From Saccharothrix sp. HUAS TT1 (GTDB taxonomy: Bacteria > Actinomycetota > Actinomycetes > Mycobacteriales > Pseudonocardiaceae), in contig NZ_CP160453.1 of assembly GCF_040744945.1 (NCBI RefSeq), positions 2,418,001 to 2,482,000 of the forward strand: a stretch of 64,000 bases of DNA, written 5' to 3'. A program made the translations under genes and the position numbers. Numbering within the stretch: the stretch's first letter is position 1; the number at the start of each line of letters is the position of its first letter. The notes beneath the pieces were generated by a model. It saw only the letters and a program-made list of their open reading frames with translations, searched no databases and was not told where the DNA came from. Of the stretch, positions 9,196 through 17,113 are shown in pieces.

Positions 9196-10460
9196 AGAGC
9201 TTCTGGTGCGAGCGGGCGTGGTTGCCGGACGGGATCGCGTCCCGGGTGCTGGTGCGGGTGGACCGCGGGACCATCTCCGACGTGTCCACAGTGGACACGA
9301 TCCCGCTGGGTGTCGAGCGGTTGCGCGGCTTGGTGTTCCCGGGGTTCGCCAACGCGCACTCGCACGCGTTCCACCGGGCGCTGCGCGGTCGCACGCACGA
9401 CGGCGGCGGCACGTTCTGGACGTGGCGCGACCGGATGTACGCGGTGGCGGAGCGGTTGACGCCCGAGTCGTACCTGGAGCTGGCCACGGCGGTGTACGCG
9501 GAGATGGCCGTGGCCGGGGTGACGGCGGTGGGCGAGTTCCACTACCTGCACGGCGGCGGGAACGAGATGGCCGAGGCGCTTCGGCAGGCGGCGCTCGACG
9601 CCGGCATCCGCCTCACCCTGTTGGACGCCTGCTACCTGGCGGGCGGGATCGGCCGGCCCGTGCGCGGCGTGCAGGAGCGGTTCTCCGACGGGACCGGTGA
9701 CCGGTGGCTCGACCGGGTCGCCGAGCTGCGCAGCGACGACAACACCCGGATCGGCGCGGCGATCCACTCGGTCCGCGCGGTGCCGCGTGAGACGTTGTCC
9801 CTGGTAGCGGGCGCGTTCCCGGATCGGCCGCTGCACGTGCACCTGTCGGAGCAGCCGGCGGAGAACGAGGCGTGCCTGGCGGCGTACGGCCTGACGCCGA
9901 CCGAGCTGCTGGCCGAGGCCGGTGCGCTGACGGCGCGGACGACGGCCGTGCACGGGACGCACCTGTCCGCGAAGGACATCGGCCTGCTCGGGGCGGCGCG
10001 GACGGGCGTGTGCTTCTGCCCGACGACGGAGGCCGACCTGGCGGACGGGATCGGTCCGGCGCGCGAGCTGGCCTCGGCCGGGTCGCCGTTGTCGCTGGGC
10101 AGCGACCAGCACGCGGTGATCGACCCGCTGGGCGAGGCGCGGGCGTTGGAGCACAACGAGCGGTTGCGGACGGGGGAGCGGGGCCGGTTCGCGCCGGCGG
10201 AACTGGTCGAGGCGCTGACGAACCACGCCTCGATCGGGTGGCCGGAGGCGGGCCGGATCGAGGTCGGCGCGCCCGCCGACCTGGTGGCCGTGCGGGTGGA
10301 CTCGGTCCGGACCGCCGGGACCGCTCCCGAGCAGCTGGTCCTGACCGCGACGGCGTCGGACGTGGCCGTGGTCGTGGTCGGCGGGAAGGTCGTGGCACGT
10401 GACGGCGTGCACGAGCGGTTGGGCGACGTGTCGCGGCTGCTGGTCGACGTACTTACCTGA
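9192..10460 (+). CDS. hutF: Formimidoylglutamate deiminase
   Basis: 422 residues of the amidohydrolase superfamily. It hydrolyses N-formimidoyl-L-glutamate to N-formylglutamate and ammonia. Metal-site residues are in FANAHSHAFHRAL, a histidine in VHLSEQPAEN, and the aspartate in GSDQHAVIDP. The ATG at 9192 lies inside the stop of the M20 gene (ATGA overlap). A 51-bp gap follows before an unrelated-looking regulator pair. The presence of HutF means this organism uses the five-step route through formylglutamate, as Streptomyces and pseudomonads do. Confidence 0.95.
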   Translation: MKSFWCERAWLPDGIASRVLVRVDRGTISDVSTVDTIPLGVERLRGLVFPGFANAHSHAFHRALRGRTHDGGGTFWTWRDRMYAVAERLTPESYLELATAVYAEMAVAGVTAVGEFHYLHGGGNEMAEALRQAALDAGIRLTLLDACYLAGGIGRPVRGVQERFSDGTGDRWLDRVAELRSDDNTRIGAAIHSVRAVPRETLSLVAGAFPDRPLHVHLSEQPAENEACLAAYGLTPTELLAEAGALTARTTAVHGTHLSAKDIGLLGAARTGVCFCPTTEADLADGIGPARELASAGSPLSLGSDQHAVIDPLGEARALEHNERLRTGERGRFAPAELVEALTNHASIGWPEAGRIEVGAPADLVAVRVDSVRTAGTAPEQLVLTATASDVAVVVVGGKVVARDGVHERLGDVSRLLVDVLT

Positions 10461-10511
10461 TCGGGTGACGGGATTCCCGGTTTTGTCGGTCCCGCTCAGG
10501 ATCATGGCCCC

Positions 10512-11342
10512 ATGTCACCGCCACGTCCGACCTTTCGCCGCCGGAAGTTGGCCCGCCGCTTGCGCCGGATGCGCGAGGCGGCGGGCATGACCATCGAGGA
10601 CGCCGCCGTCGCGCTCGACAAGCACCGCAACAGCCTCTACCGCCTGGAGGCGGGCGAGACCAGGGTGGACGTCCACCTCGCCCGCTCGATGATGGACGTC
10701 TACGACCACTACGACCCGACGCTCATCGACGACGTCCGCGACACCCTGAAGCCCCGGTGGTGGATGAAGTTCGGCATTCGCGCCATGGGTTACGTCGACC
10801 TGGAAACCGAGGCCGAGGAGGTTCGCGAACTCGCGCTCATCTACATACCCGGTCTGCTGCAAACCCAGGCGTACATGAGGGCGATCTTCGAATCAGGCAC
10901 CTTGAAGCGGGCCGAGCAGGGCACCGAGACCGAGGTCCGACTGATCCGACAACGCCGCCTCACCGACGACGCTGAGCCGCTGCACCTGGTCGCCCTGGTT
11001 GACGAGTCCGCGCTCCGGCAGACGATCGGGGGCCCGGAGGTCATGCGCGAACAACTCGAACACCTGGTCATGGTGGCGGAGCTGAGCACCGTCACCCTGC
11101 GGGTCCTGCCGAGGAGCATCGGCGCGCACGGCGGACAGGGCGGCGCCTTCACCCTGCTGGACTTCCCCGATCCCGAGGACCGGACCATGCTGTACGTGGG
11201 GTACGGCATCGGGTCCATCCACATCGAGGAACCCGGTGAGGTGTGGCGGGCTAGGATTCTGTTCGACCACCTGCTTGACCGAGCGCTCGGTCCGGAGGAC
11301 TCGGTTTCCCTGATCGAGCAGATCATCGCCGAGGACGAATGA
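10512..11342 (+). CDS. Helix-turn-helix protein with DUF5753 domain (WhiJ-like)
   Basis: 276 residues. An XRE-type helix-turn-helix occupies about residues 10-65 ([18 protein letters not shown], then [13 protein letters not shown]). The DUF5753 domain follows (about 90-270) with [13 protein letters not shown] and the DEPSLRQ-like element [12 protein letters not shown]. In actinomycetes such proteins are usually paired with a small DUF397 protein, as here, and several (WhiJ, the abaA cluster) affect development and antibiotic production. The pair sits inside the hut operon, between hutF and hutI. Whether it controls hut genes is not shown by the sequence. Confidence 0.9.
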   Translation: MSPPRPTFRRRKLARRLRRMREAAGMTIEDAAVALDKHRNSLYRLEAGETRVDVHLARSMMDVYDHYDPTLIDDVRDTLKPRWWMKFGIRAMGYVDLETEAEEVRELALIYIPGLLQTQAYMRAIFESGTLKRAEQGTETEVRLIRQRRLTDDAEPLHLVALVDESALRQTIGGPEVMREQLEHLVMVAELSTVTLRVLPRSIGAHGGQGGAFTLLDFPDPEDRTMLYVGYGIGSIHIEEPGEVWRARILFDHLLDRALGPEDSVSLIEQIIAEDE

Positions 11343-11539
11343 GGAGTCATCCCTTGTCTACCGGGAAATCCACCGACGCGGTGTGGCGCAAGAGCAGTCG
11401 CAGCGGCGCCGGTGGTCAGGACAACTGCGTCGAAGTCGCCTTCCCCGGCCCCTCGGTGGCGGTCCGGGACTCGAAGAACCGCGATGCGGGCCGGTTGGCG
11501 TTCCCGGCGTCCGCCTGGCAGCGGTTCGTGCGCCCGTGA
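11339..11539 (+). CDS. DUF397 small protein, partner of the helix-turn-helix regulator
   Basis: 66 residues with the family signature: [19 protein letters not shown], then VAVRDSKNR and the ending [10 protein letters not shown]. The ATG overlaps the stop of the regulator gene by 4 bases (ATGA); a TTG at 11354 is a possible later start. Its own TGA overlaps the GTG of hutI, so it is translationally linked to both sides. DUF397 proteins (BldB belongs to a related group) are thought to act with or antagonise their helix-turn-helix partner; the mechanism here is unknown. Confidence 0.9.
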   Translation: MRSHPLSTGKSTDAVWRKSSRSGAGGQDNCVEVAFPGPSVAVRDSKNRDAGRLAFPASAWQRFVRP

Positions 11540-12684
11540 CCAGCACCCTGGTCACCGGCATCGGCGAGCTGACCACCAACGACCCCGAGCTGGGCCGCCT
11601 CGCCGGCGCCGCGCTCGTCCTCGCCGGCGACCGGGTGGAGTGGGTCGGCCCCGCCGCCTCCGCCCCCGCCGCCGACGTGCGGGTCGACGTGGGAGGCAGG
11701 GCAGTGCTGCCCGGCTGGGTGGACAGCCACACGCACCTGCTGTTCGCGGGCGACCGCACGGCCGAGTTCGAAGCCCGGATGGCCGGTCTGCCGTACACGG
11801 CGGGCGGCATCGCGGTGACCGTGGACGCCACCCGCGCGGCGTCCGACCGGGAGCTGGCCGACAACCTGAGGCGGCACGTCGCCGAGGCCGTCGCGCAGGG
11901 CACCACCACGGTCGAGACCAAGACCGGTTACGGCCTGACCGTCGCGGACGAGGTGCGATCGGCACGGATCGCGGCCGACGAGGTCGATGAAGTCACCTTC
12001 CTGGGCGCCCACCTGGTGCCGCCGGGCGCCGACGCGGACGAGTACGTGGCCCTGGTGGTCGGCGGGATGCTGGACGCCGTCGCGCCGCACGTGCGCTGGG
12101 CGGACGTGTTCTGCGAGCAGGGCGCGTTCGACGCCGACCAGTCGCGCGCCGTCCTCGAAGCCGCGCGGGCCAGGGGCCTGGGGCTGCGCGTGCACGGCAA
12201 CCAGCTCGGCGAGGGTCCGGGCGTCCGGCTGGCGGTGGAGCTGGGCGCGGCCAGCGTCGACCACTGCACGTACCTCTCCGCCGCCGACGTCGACGCGCTG
12301 GCGAACTCGTCCACCGTCGCCACCCTGCTCCCGGCGTGCGACCTGTCCACCCGCCAGTCGCTCCCGCCCGCCCGGCGGCTCCTCGACGCCGGCGCGACGG
12401 TCGCCCTGGCCAGCAACTGCAACCCGGGCAGCTCCTACACGACCTCGATGGCGTACTGCGTCACGACGGCGGTCCTCCAGCTGCGCATGACCGTCGAGGA
12501 AGCCGTCACCGCCGCCACCCTCAACGGCGCGAAGGCCCTGCGCCGCACGGACGTCGGCCACCTCGCGCCGGGCGCGCGCGCCGACGTCCACGTCCTCGAC
12601 GCGCCCTCGACCACGCACCTCGCGTACCGGCCGGGCGTCCCGCTCACCCACGCCGTGTGGCGGGCGGGCAGGCGCGCCCGGTGA
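11536..12684 (+). CDS. hutI: Imidazolonepropionase
   Basis: Opens the ring of 4-imidazolone-5-propionate to formimidoylglutamate, the step between HutU and HutF. 382 residues from the GTG at 11536, which overlaps the DUF397 stop; longer upstream frames are not protein-like. Metal ligands and active-site parts are visible: [49 protein letters not shown] and [11 protein letters not shown]. It completes the hut gene set, but its separation from hutF by a regulator pair is odd, since hutI usually follows directly. Confidence 0.95.
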   Translation: MTSTLVTGIGELTTNDPELGRLAGAALVLAGDRVEWVGPAASAPAADVRVDVGGRAVLPGWVDSHTHLLFAGDRTAEFEARMAGLPYTAGGIAVTVDATRAASDRELADNLRRHVAEAVAQGTTTVETKTGYGLTVADEVRSARIAADEVDEVTFLGAHLVPPGADADEYVALVVGGMLDAVAPHVRWADVFCEQGAFDADQSRAVLEAARARGLGLRVHGNQLGEGPGVRLAVELGAASVDHCTYLSAADVDALANSSTVATLLPACDLSTRQSLPPARRLLDAGATVALASNCNPGSSYTTSMAYCVTTAVLQLRMTVEEAVTAATLNGAKALRRTDVGHLAPGARADVHVLDAPSTTHLAYRPGVPLTHAVWRAGRRAR

Positions 12685-12699
12685 CCTGACGGGGTCAGG
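12685..12699 (+). terminator. Small hairpin at the hutI gene end
   Basis: CCTGAC and GTCAGG form a 6-bp stem with a 3-base loop right after the hutI stop and overlapping the stop of the convergent gene. It is short, so the terminator role is weak. Confidence 0.35.
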
Positions 12700-13654
12700 G
12701 GGAGTCGAGCGGGATGCGGGCGCGGGCTTCGCCCAGACCCGCCCGCGGCCAGGCGACGAGCAGGTCCAGGACGTCGTCGTGCGGGCGCGGCAGGAGGAAG
12801 TCCTGGCTGCCGGAGTGCCCGTGGGCCCCTCCCGAGGCCGAACCGGAGTGCGAGCGGACCCAGAACGCCTTGCCGTCCGCGACCACCGCGATGGCCGGGG
12901 CGCTGTCCGTCCCCCGGGACGTGTCGGCCCGGATCGCCTGCGCGGCGTCGCCCCGGGCGCTGCTCGCCAGGCCGACCGACAGCGTGGTCCGGTCCACGAC
13001 GGTCAAGCGGGTCAGCACGATCGCGGCGTGGTCGCTGCGGTGCAGGACCTGCGGGGCCGCCGCGCTCGTGCCCGTCTCGACGTCGACCTCCGGGCACGAG
13101 GCCGCGACGTGGTGCTCGAACCGCTCGGCCGTGGCGACCGCGCTGACGGGCGCGTCCCAGACCGACCTGGTGGCCCGGTCGGCGGTGGCGCGGTCGGGCA
13201 GCGGCAGGGTGACCGTGGTCTCCGGGAAGCCGATCTCCGGCCACGCGAGCACCAGCGTGATCTCGTCGAACGCGGGCGGCAGTCGGAAGGCGAAGTCGTG
13301 CACCGGGCCGGAGCGCCCCTCGAAGTGGTCCCCGCTGCCGCTCGACCAGGAGGTCGGGAAGTGCCAGTGCGCGCGGCCCTCGTCGTCCAGCGTGCCGACG
13401 CGGAGGTCGACGCCCTCGTCGAACGCGGGCAGCAGCCGGCGGGGCGCGGGCGCGACGGGTTCGGCGACGCGGGTGTCGTGCTGCCGCCGGGTCGCGTCGC
13501 GCCGGTCCAGCGGCTGACGGGTGACCAGGTCGAGGTCCAGACCGGTCGACCGGGAGATCGCCTGCTTGACGCCGATCGTCAGCTCCGGCCGCTGCACCAG
13601 CGAGCCGCCGCGGTGCGCCACGGCGCCTAACACTTCCGAGTGATCCCCCTGCAT
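12695..13654 (-). CDS. Hypothetical protein
   Basis: 319 residues, soluble, with no signal peptide or membrane segment and no motif I recognise. The middle and C-terminal parts are rich in beta-prone stretches, and two similar segments occur: ITLVLAWPEIGFPETTVTLPL (about residues 130-152) and LDLLVAWPRAGLGEARARIPL (about 295-315). This suggests two copies of a related beta domain, one in each half. A Gly/Ser/His-rich turn lies between them near residue 272. It reads convergently to hutI. The start is the first ATG of the frame and lacks a clear Shine-Dalgarno. Function unknown. Confidence 0.75.
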   Translation of the reverse strand: MQGDHSEVLGAVAHRGGSLVQRPELTIGVKQAISRSTGLDLDLVTRQPLDRRDATRRQHDTRVAEPVAPAPRRLLPAFDEGVDLRVGTLDDEGRAHWHFPTSWSSGSGDHFEGRSGPVHDFAFRLPPAFDEITLVLAWPEIGFPETTVTLPLPDRATADRATRSVWDAPVSAVATAERFEHHVAASCPEVDVETGTSAAAPQVLHRSDHAAIVLTRLTVVDRTTLSVGLASSARGDAAQAIRADTSRGTDSAPAIAVVADGKAFWVRSHSGSASGGAHGHSGSQDFLLPRPHDDVLDLLVAWPRAGLGEARARIPLDSP

Positions 13655-13694
13655 CGCACCAGCATGGCCCGAACGCGCCCGTGCCGGAAGTGCT

Positions 13695-14585
13695 TCACCG
13701 GCCCGCGGTCGCCGCGTCCCGCGAGATCACCGCGTCCAGCGCCCGGAGGGCCGCCGCCGCGCTGTCGGGGTGGGCCGCCAGCAGCGGGAGGCGGACGTCC
13801 GGGGTCGGGATGCGGCCCTGGGCGTGCAGCACGGCCTTGATCACGGTCGGGTTCGGCTCGGCGAACAGCGCGGTGGACAGGGCCGCGAGCCGCCCGCCCA
13901 GGGCGCGGGCGCGGACCACGTCGCCGGTGGTCCAGGCGTCGATCAGCCGGACGAACTCGGCGGTGGCCAGGTGCGCCGAGGCGAGGATGCCGCCGTGCGC
14001 GCCGAGCGCGAGCAGCGGCGAGATGAACGTGTCGTCGCCGCCCAGGACGGCCAGGTCGGTCGGGTCGGCGAGCAGTTCGACGGTGTCGGCGTTGATCCCG
14101 CCCGCCGCGTACTTCAGCCCCACCACGCCGGGCACGTCCGCCAGTCGGCGCAGGGTGGCGGCGGACAGGTACTGGCCGGTCCGGTACGGGATGTCGTAGA
14201 CGATCAGCGGCACCGGGCTGTCGGCGGCCAGCCGGGTGAGGTGCGCCAGCGCGCCCGCCTCGCCCGGTCGCACGAACGAGGGCGTCGTGGTCAGCGCGGC
14301 CACCACTTCCGGGTGAACGGTCAGCTCTTGGAGGGCCTGCGCGGTGTTCGCGCCGACGACCAGCGGCGCGTGGCGCTCGCGGCAGACCCGGGCGACCACC
14401 TCGACCACCGATCGCTGCTCGGTCGTGCCGAGCGCCGAGGGCTCGCCCGTCGTGCCCAGCGCGACCAGGCCGCGCGCGCCGGCGTCCAAGGACTCGGTGG
14501 CGAGGGCTTCCAGCGCGTCGAGGGCCACCTCGCCGGACCGGTCGAACGGCGTGATCAGCGGGACGAACAAGCCGGTGAACGTCAT
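13695..14585 (-). CDS. DapA-family (dihydrodipicolinate synthase-like) aldolase
   Basis: 296 residues from the ATG at 14585 (MTFTGLFVPLITPFD is the usual family N-terminus). The Schiff-base lysine is in GLKYAAGG, the catalytic tyrosine in IVYDIPYRTG and the GTTGE motif in ALGTTGEPSALG. The family holds DapA proper, N-acetylneuraminate lyase and sugar-acid aldolases. A catabolic or DapA-like role cannot be decided: the gene is not in a lysine operon and is divergent from a LysR regulator 71 bp away, which suggests an inducible catabolic gene. Confidence 0.88.
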   Translation of the reverse strand: MTFTGLFVPLITPFDRSGEVALDALEALATESLDAGARGLVALGTTGEPSALGTTEQRSVVEVVARVCRERHAPLVVGANTAQALQELTVHPEVVAALTTTPSFVRPGEAGALAHLTRLAADSPVPLIVYDIPYRTGQYLSAATLRRLADVPGVVGLKYAAGGINADTVELLADPTDLAVLGGDDTFISPLLALGAHGGILASAHLATAEFVRLIDAWTTGDVVRARALGGRLAALSTALFAEPNPTVIKAVLHAQGRIPTPDVRLPLLAAHPDSAAAALRALDAVISRDAATAGR

Positions 14586-14619
14586 GAGCCGCAGCCTGCC
14601 CGGCGCGACCGTGAAGCAC

Positions 14620-14656
14620 CAGTTCGCTTTCCTCAACAGAACCGTAAGCTGAACTG
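14620..14656. promoter_or_regulatory. Candidate LysR operator and leaderless promoter between the dapA-like and lysR genes
   Basis: An inverted repeat with arms AGTTCGCTT and AAGCTGAACT spans the gap just before the LysR start. TAAGCT (14645-14650) lies 6 bases before the ATG at 14657, which is the spacing expected of a -10 box for a leaderless transcript. The overlap of repeat and promoter suits negative autoregulation. Inferred from sequence only. Confidence 0.5.
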
Positions 14657-15565
14657 ATGCTCGACGTCCGCCGCCTGCGCCTGCTGCGCGACCTCGCCCA
14701 CCTCGGCACGATCGCCGCCGTCGCGCAGGCGCACGCCTACACGCCGTCGGCCGTGTCGCAGCAGCTCGCGGCGTTGCAGCGGGAGGCGGGCGTCCCGCTG
14801 CTGCAGCACACCGGCCGCAGCGTCAGCCTCACCCCGGCCGGCACGGCGCTCGTCCGGCACGCCGAGACGATCCTCGCCGCCCTGGAAGCCGCCACCGCCA
14901 CGCTGGCCGCCGCGCGCACCGGCCTGTCCGGCGCCGTGCGCATCGGCGCGTTCCCCAGCGCCGTGCCGACCCTGCTGCCCGCCGCGCTGGTGGCGCTGGG
15001 CCGCGACCACCCGGCGCTCGACCTCATGGTCACCGAACTCGACCCGGTCGACATGCCGGACGCCCTGCGCGACGGCCGGCTCGACGTGGCGCTGTGGCAC
15101 GACTACGACATCGCGCCGGTCGAGCCCGACCCCGGCGTGGACTCGGTGCCGCTGCTGGCCGAGACCGTGTTCCTCGCCGTGCCGGCGTCGGCGGGGTTCG
15201 GCGAGGACGACCCGATCGGGCAAGCCCGCGAGTCGGCGTGGATCGTGGGCAGCCCCGGCACGCTCTGCCACACGGTGGCGATCCGGGTGTGCCAGGCGAC
15301 CGGCTTCACCGCCGGGGTGCGCCACCACGCCGACGACTTCACCGCCGTGCTCGCCCTGGTCGCCGCCGGTCAGGGCGTCGCCCTGGTGCCGGAACTCGGC
15401 GCGATCCGCCCACCGACCGGCGTCCGGCTGATCCCGCTGGACGTCCACCGCCGCACCCGCATCGCCTACCGCCGGGGTGCGGGCGACCACCCCGCCATCG
15501 CCGCCTGCGTCACCGCGCTGGAGACCTCGACCGCCGCGTACCTCGCTCTGGGGAGAGAGGCGTAA
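14657..15565 (+). CDS. LysR-family transcriptional regulator
   Basis: 302 residues. The N-terminal winged helix-turn-helix (residues 1-62) reads RRLRLLRDLAHLGTIAAVAQ and TPSAVSQQLAALQREAG, followed by the linker helix and a periplasmic-binding-like effector domain from about residue 88. Divergent from the DapA-like aldolase gene, its likely target by the usual LysR layout. The effector cannot be predicted. Confidence 0.93.
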   Translation: MLDVRRLRLLRDLAHLGTIAAVAQAHAYTPSAVSQQLAALQREAGVPLLQHTGRSVSLTPAGTALVRHAETILAALEAATATLAAARTGLSGAVRIGAFPSAVPTLLPAALVALGRDHPALDLMVTELDPVDMPDALRDGRLDVALWHDYDIAPVEPDPGVDSVPLLAETVFLAVPASAGFGEDDPIGQARESAWIVGSPGTLCHTVAIRVCQATGFTAGVRHHADDFTAVLALVAAGQGVALVPELGAIRPPTGVRLIPLDVHRRTRIAYRRGAGDHPAIAACVTALETSTAAYLALGREA

Positions 15566-15721
15566 GGCGAGGTCAACGCCGTCGCGCGGATGCCCGCCTC
15601 GCCGGGCCAGGAGACTTCGGCGTGATCACCGCGACCGTCCGGACCCGCGTCGAACGCCCGGGTGCCCGAGGGAGGTCGCGAGCGGTGGTCGCCCCGGGCG
15701 AGTTGGGGCAGGCTTGACCGC

Positions 15722-16714
15722 ATGGAGTACACCCAGCTCGGCCGTTCCGGCTTGTCCGTGTCCCGCCTGTGCCTCGGCACGATGAACTTCGGGCCGGAGA
15801 CCTCCGAGGCCGACAGCCACACGATCATGGACCGGGCCCACGAGCACGGCATCAACTTCTTCGACACCGCCGACGTCTACGGGTGGCAGCGGGGCGAGGG
15901 GATCACCGAGAACATCATCGGCCGGTGGTTCGCGCAGGGCGGCGGCCGGCGGGAGAAGACCGTGCTGGCCACCAAGCTGTACGGCGACATGGGTGACTGG
16001 CCGAACGAGCGGAAGCTGTCCGCGCTGCACATCCGGCGCGCGGCGGACGAGTCGCTGCGGCGGATGCGGACCGACCACATCGACCTGCTCCAGATGCACC
16101 ACGTCGACCGCGACACGCCGTGGGACGAGATCTGGGAGGCGTTCTCGGTGCTGCGGCAGCAGGGGAAGGTGATCTACTTCGGGTCGTCCAACTTCGCCGG
16201 GTGGCACATCGCGCAGGCGCAGGAGGCGGCACGTGAGCGGCGCTTCCTCGGGCTGGTCAGCGAGCAGTCCATCTACAACCTGGTGAACCGGTTCGTGGAG
16301 CTGGAGGTGCTGCCCGCGGCGCGGCACTACGGCCTCGGCGTCATCCCGTGGTCACCGCTGGGCGGCGGGTTGCTCGGCGGCGTGCTGCGCAAGCAGCGCG
16401 AGGGCGGCGGGTCGCGCGGCACGACCGGGCGCGGCCTGGAGGCGCTGGAGAAGCACCGGGACGCGATCGAGGCTTACGAGAGGCTGGCCGCGGACCTGGG
16501 CGAGGACCCGGCGCACGTCGGCCTGGCGTGGCTCCTGCACCAGGAGGGCGTGACGGCGCCGATCATCGGGCCGCGGACGCTGGACCAGCTGGACGGCTCG
16601 CTGCGGTCGACGGAGATCGAGCTGGACGCCGACGTGCTGGCGAAGCTGGACGACCTCTTCCCCGCCCCCGGCCCGAACGGCAGCAAGCCCGCGCCCGAGG
16701 CGTACGCCTGGTAG
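15722..16714 (+). CDS. Aldo/keto reductase
   Basis: 330 residues of the (beta/alpha)8 aldo/keto reductase fold. The catalytic set is visible: Asp and Tyr in FFDTADVYG, Lys in ATKLYGD and His in LLQMHHVD. The NADPH-binding end is in IIGPRTLDQLDGSL. The N-terminus MEYTQLGRSGLSVSRLCLGT is the typical beta hairpin of the YhdN/YajO-like group. A single gene; no substrate can be assigned. Confidence 0.93.
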   Translation: MEYTQLGRSGLSVSRLCLGTMNFGPETSEADSHTIMDRAHEHGINFFDTADVYGWQRGEGITENIIGRWFAQGGGRREKTVLATKLYGDMGDWPNERKLSALHIRRAADESLRRMRTDHIDLLQMHHVDRDTPWDEIWEAFSVLRQQGKVIYFGSSNFAGWHIAQAQEAARERRFLGLVSEQSIYNLVNRFVELEVLPAARHYGLGVIPWSPLGGGLLGGVLRKQREGGGSRGTTGRGLEALEKHRDAIEAYERLAADLGEDPAHVGLAWLLHQEGVTAPIIGPRTLDQLDGSLRSTEIELDADVLAKLDDLFPAPGPNGSKPAPEAYAW

Positions 16715-16856
16715 CAGGGGACGGTGACCACCGCCCCGGACGGCAGCACCGCAGAGGTCTGCGCACTCCTCCCCGAGAGCGGTGAGGCGGAGGTCGTGCA
16801 CGGCGCGCTGCCGGCCGGGGCGGAGGTGCTGGAGCGTGGTTCCCGGCGCGACCGGT

Positions 16857-17036
16857 TCAGTCGTCCAGGTCCTCGTCGTCCCGCGCGAGGTAGGTCGCCA
16901 GGCGCTCGACGGCCGTCTCGAAGTCCGGGTTCGCGTCCACGAACGCCCGCAGCTTGTCGGCCAGCCACGCGAACGTGACCTCCTCCTCGCCGCGCCGGGA
17001 CTCCAGCTCCTCGATCCCGCGGTCGGTGAAGTACAC
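16857..17036 (-). CDS. DUF6104-like small acidic protein
   Basis: 59 residues from the GTG at 17036, preceded by a perfect GGAGGAAAG Shine-Dalgarno. The sequence starts VYFTDRGIEELESRRGEEEV and ends with an acidic tail. It matches from memory a small conserved actinobacterial family found downstream of the 2-oxoglutarate dehydrogenase E1 gene. No function is known. A strong hairpin separates it from kgd, so expression would need readthrough or its own promoter. Confidence 0.78.
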   Translation of the reverse strand: MYFTDRGIEELESRRGEEEVTFAWLADKLRAFVDANPDFETAVERLATYLARDDEDLDD

Positions 17037-17057
17037 GGTCTTTCCTCCGGTAACGGG

Positions 17058-17099
17058 CCGAGCCGCCGAAACCCAGGGGTCTGGGTCTCGGCGGCTCGG
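17058..17099 (-). terminator. Terminator hairpin between kgd and the DUF6104-like gene
   Basis: A 12-bp perfect stem (CCGAGCCGCCGA with TCGGCGGCTCGG), extended inside by a CCCAG/CTGGG pairing, begins 14 bases after the kgd stop and ends about 10 bases before the Shine-Dalgarno of the small gene. It may be a full terminator or an attenuator. Confidence 0.7.
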
Positions 17100-17113
17100 C
17101 GGTCGAACGGTCC

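Noticed and set aside
16724..16856. Short rightward frame after the aldo/keto reductase
   Set aside because: It runs into the antisense of the small DUF6104-like gene with no family resemblance; the 140-base gap shows no clear gene.
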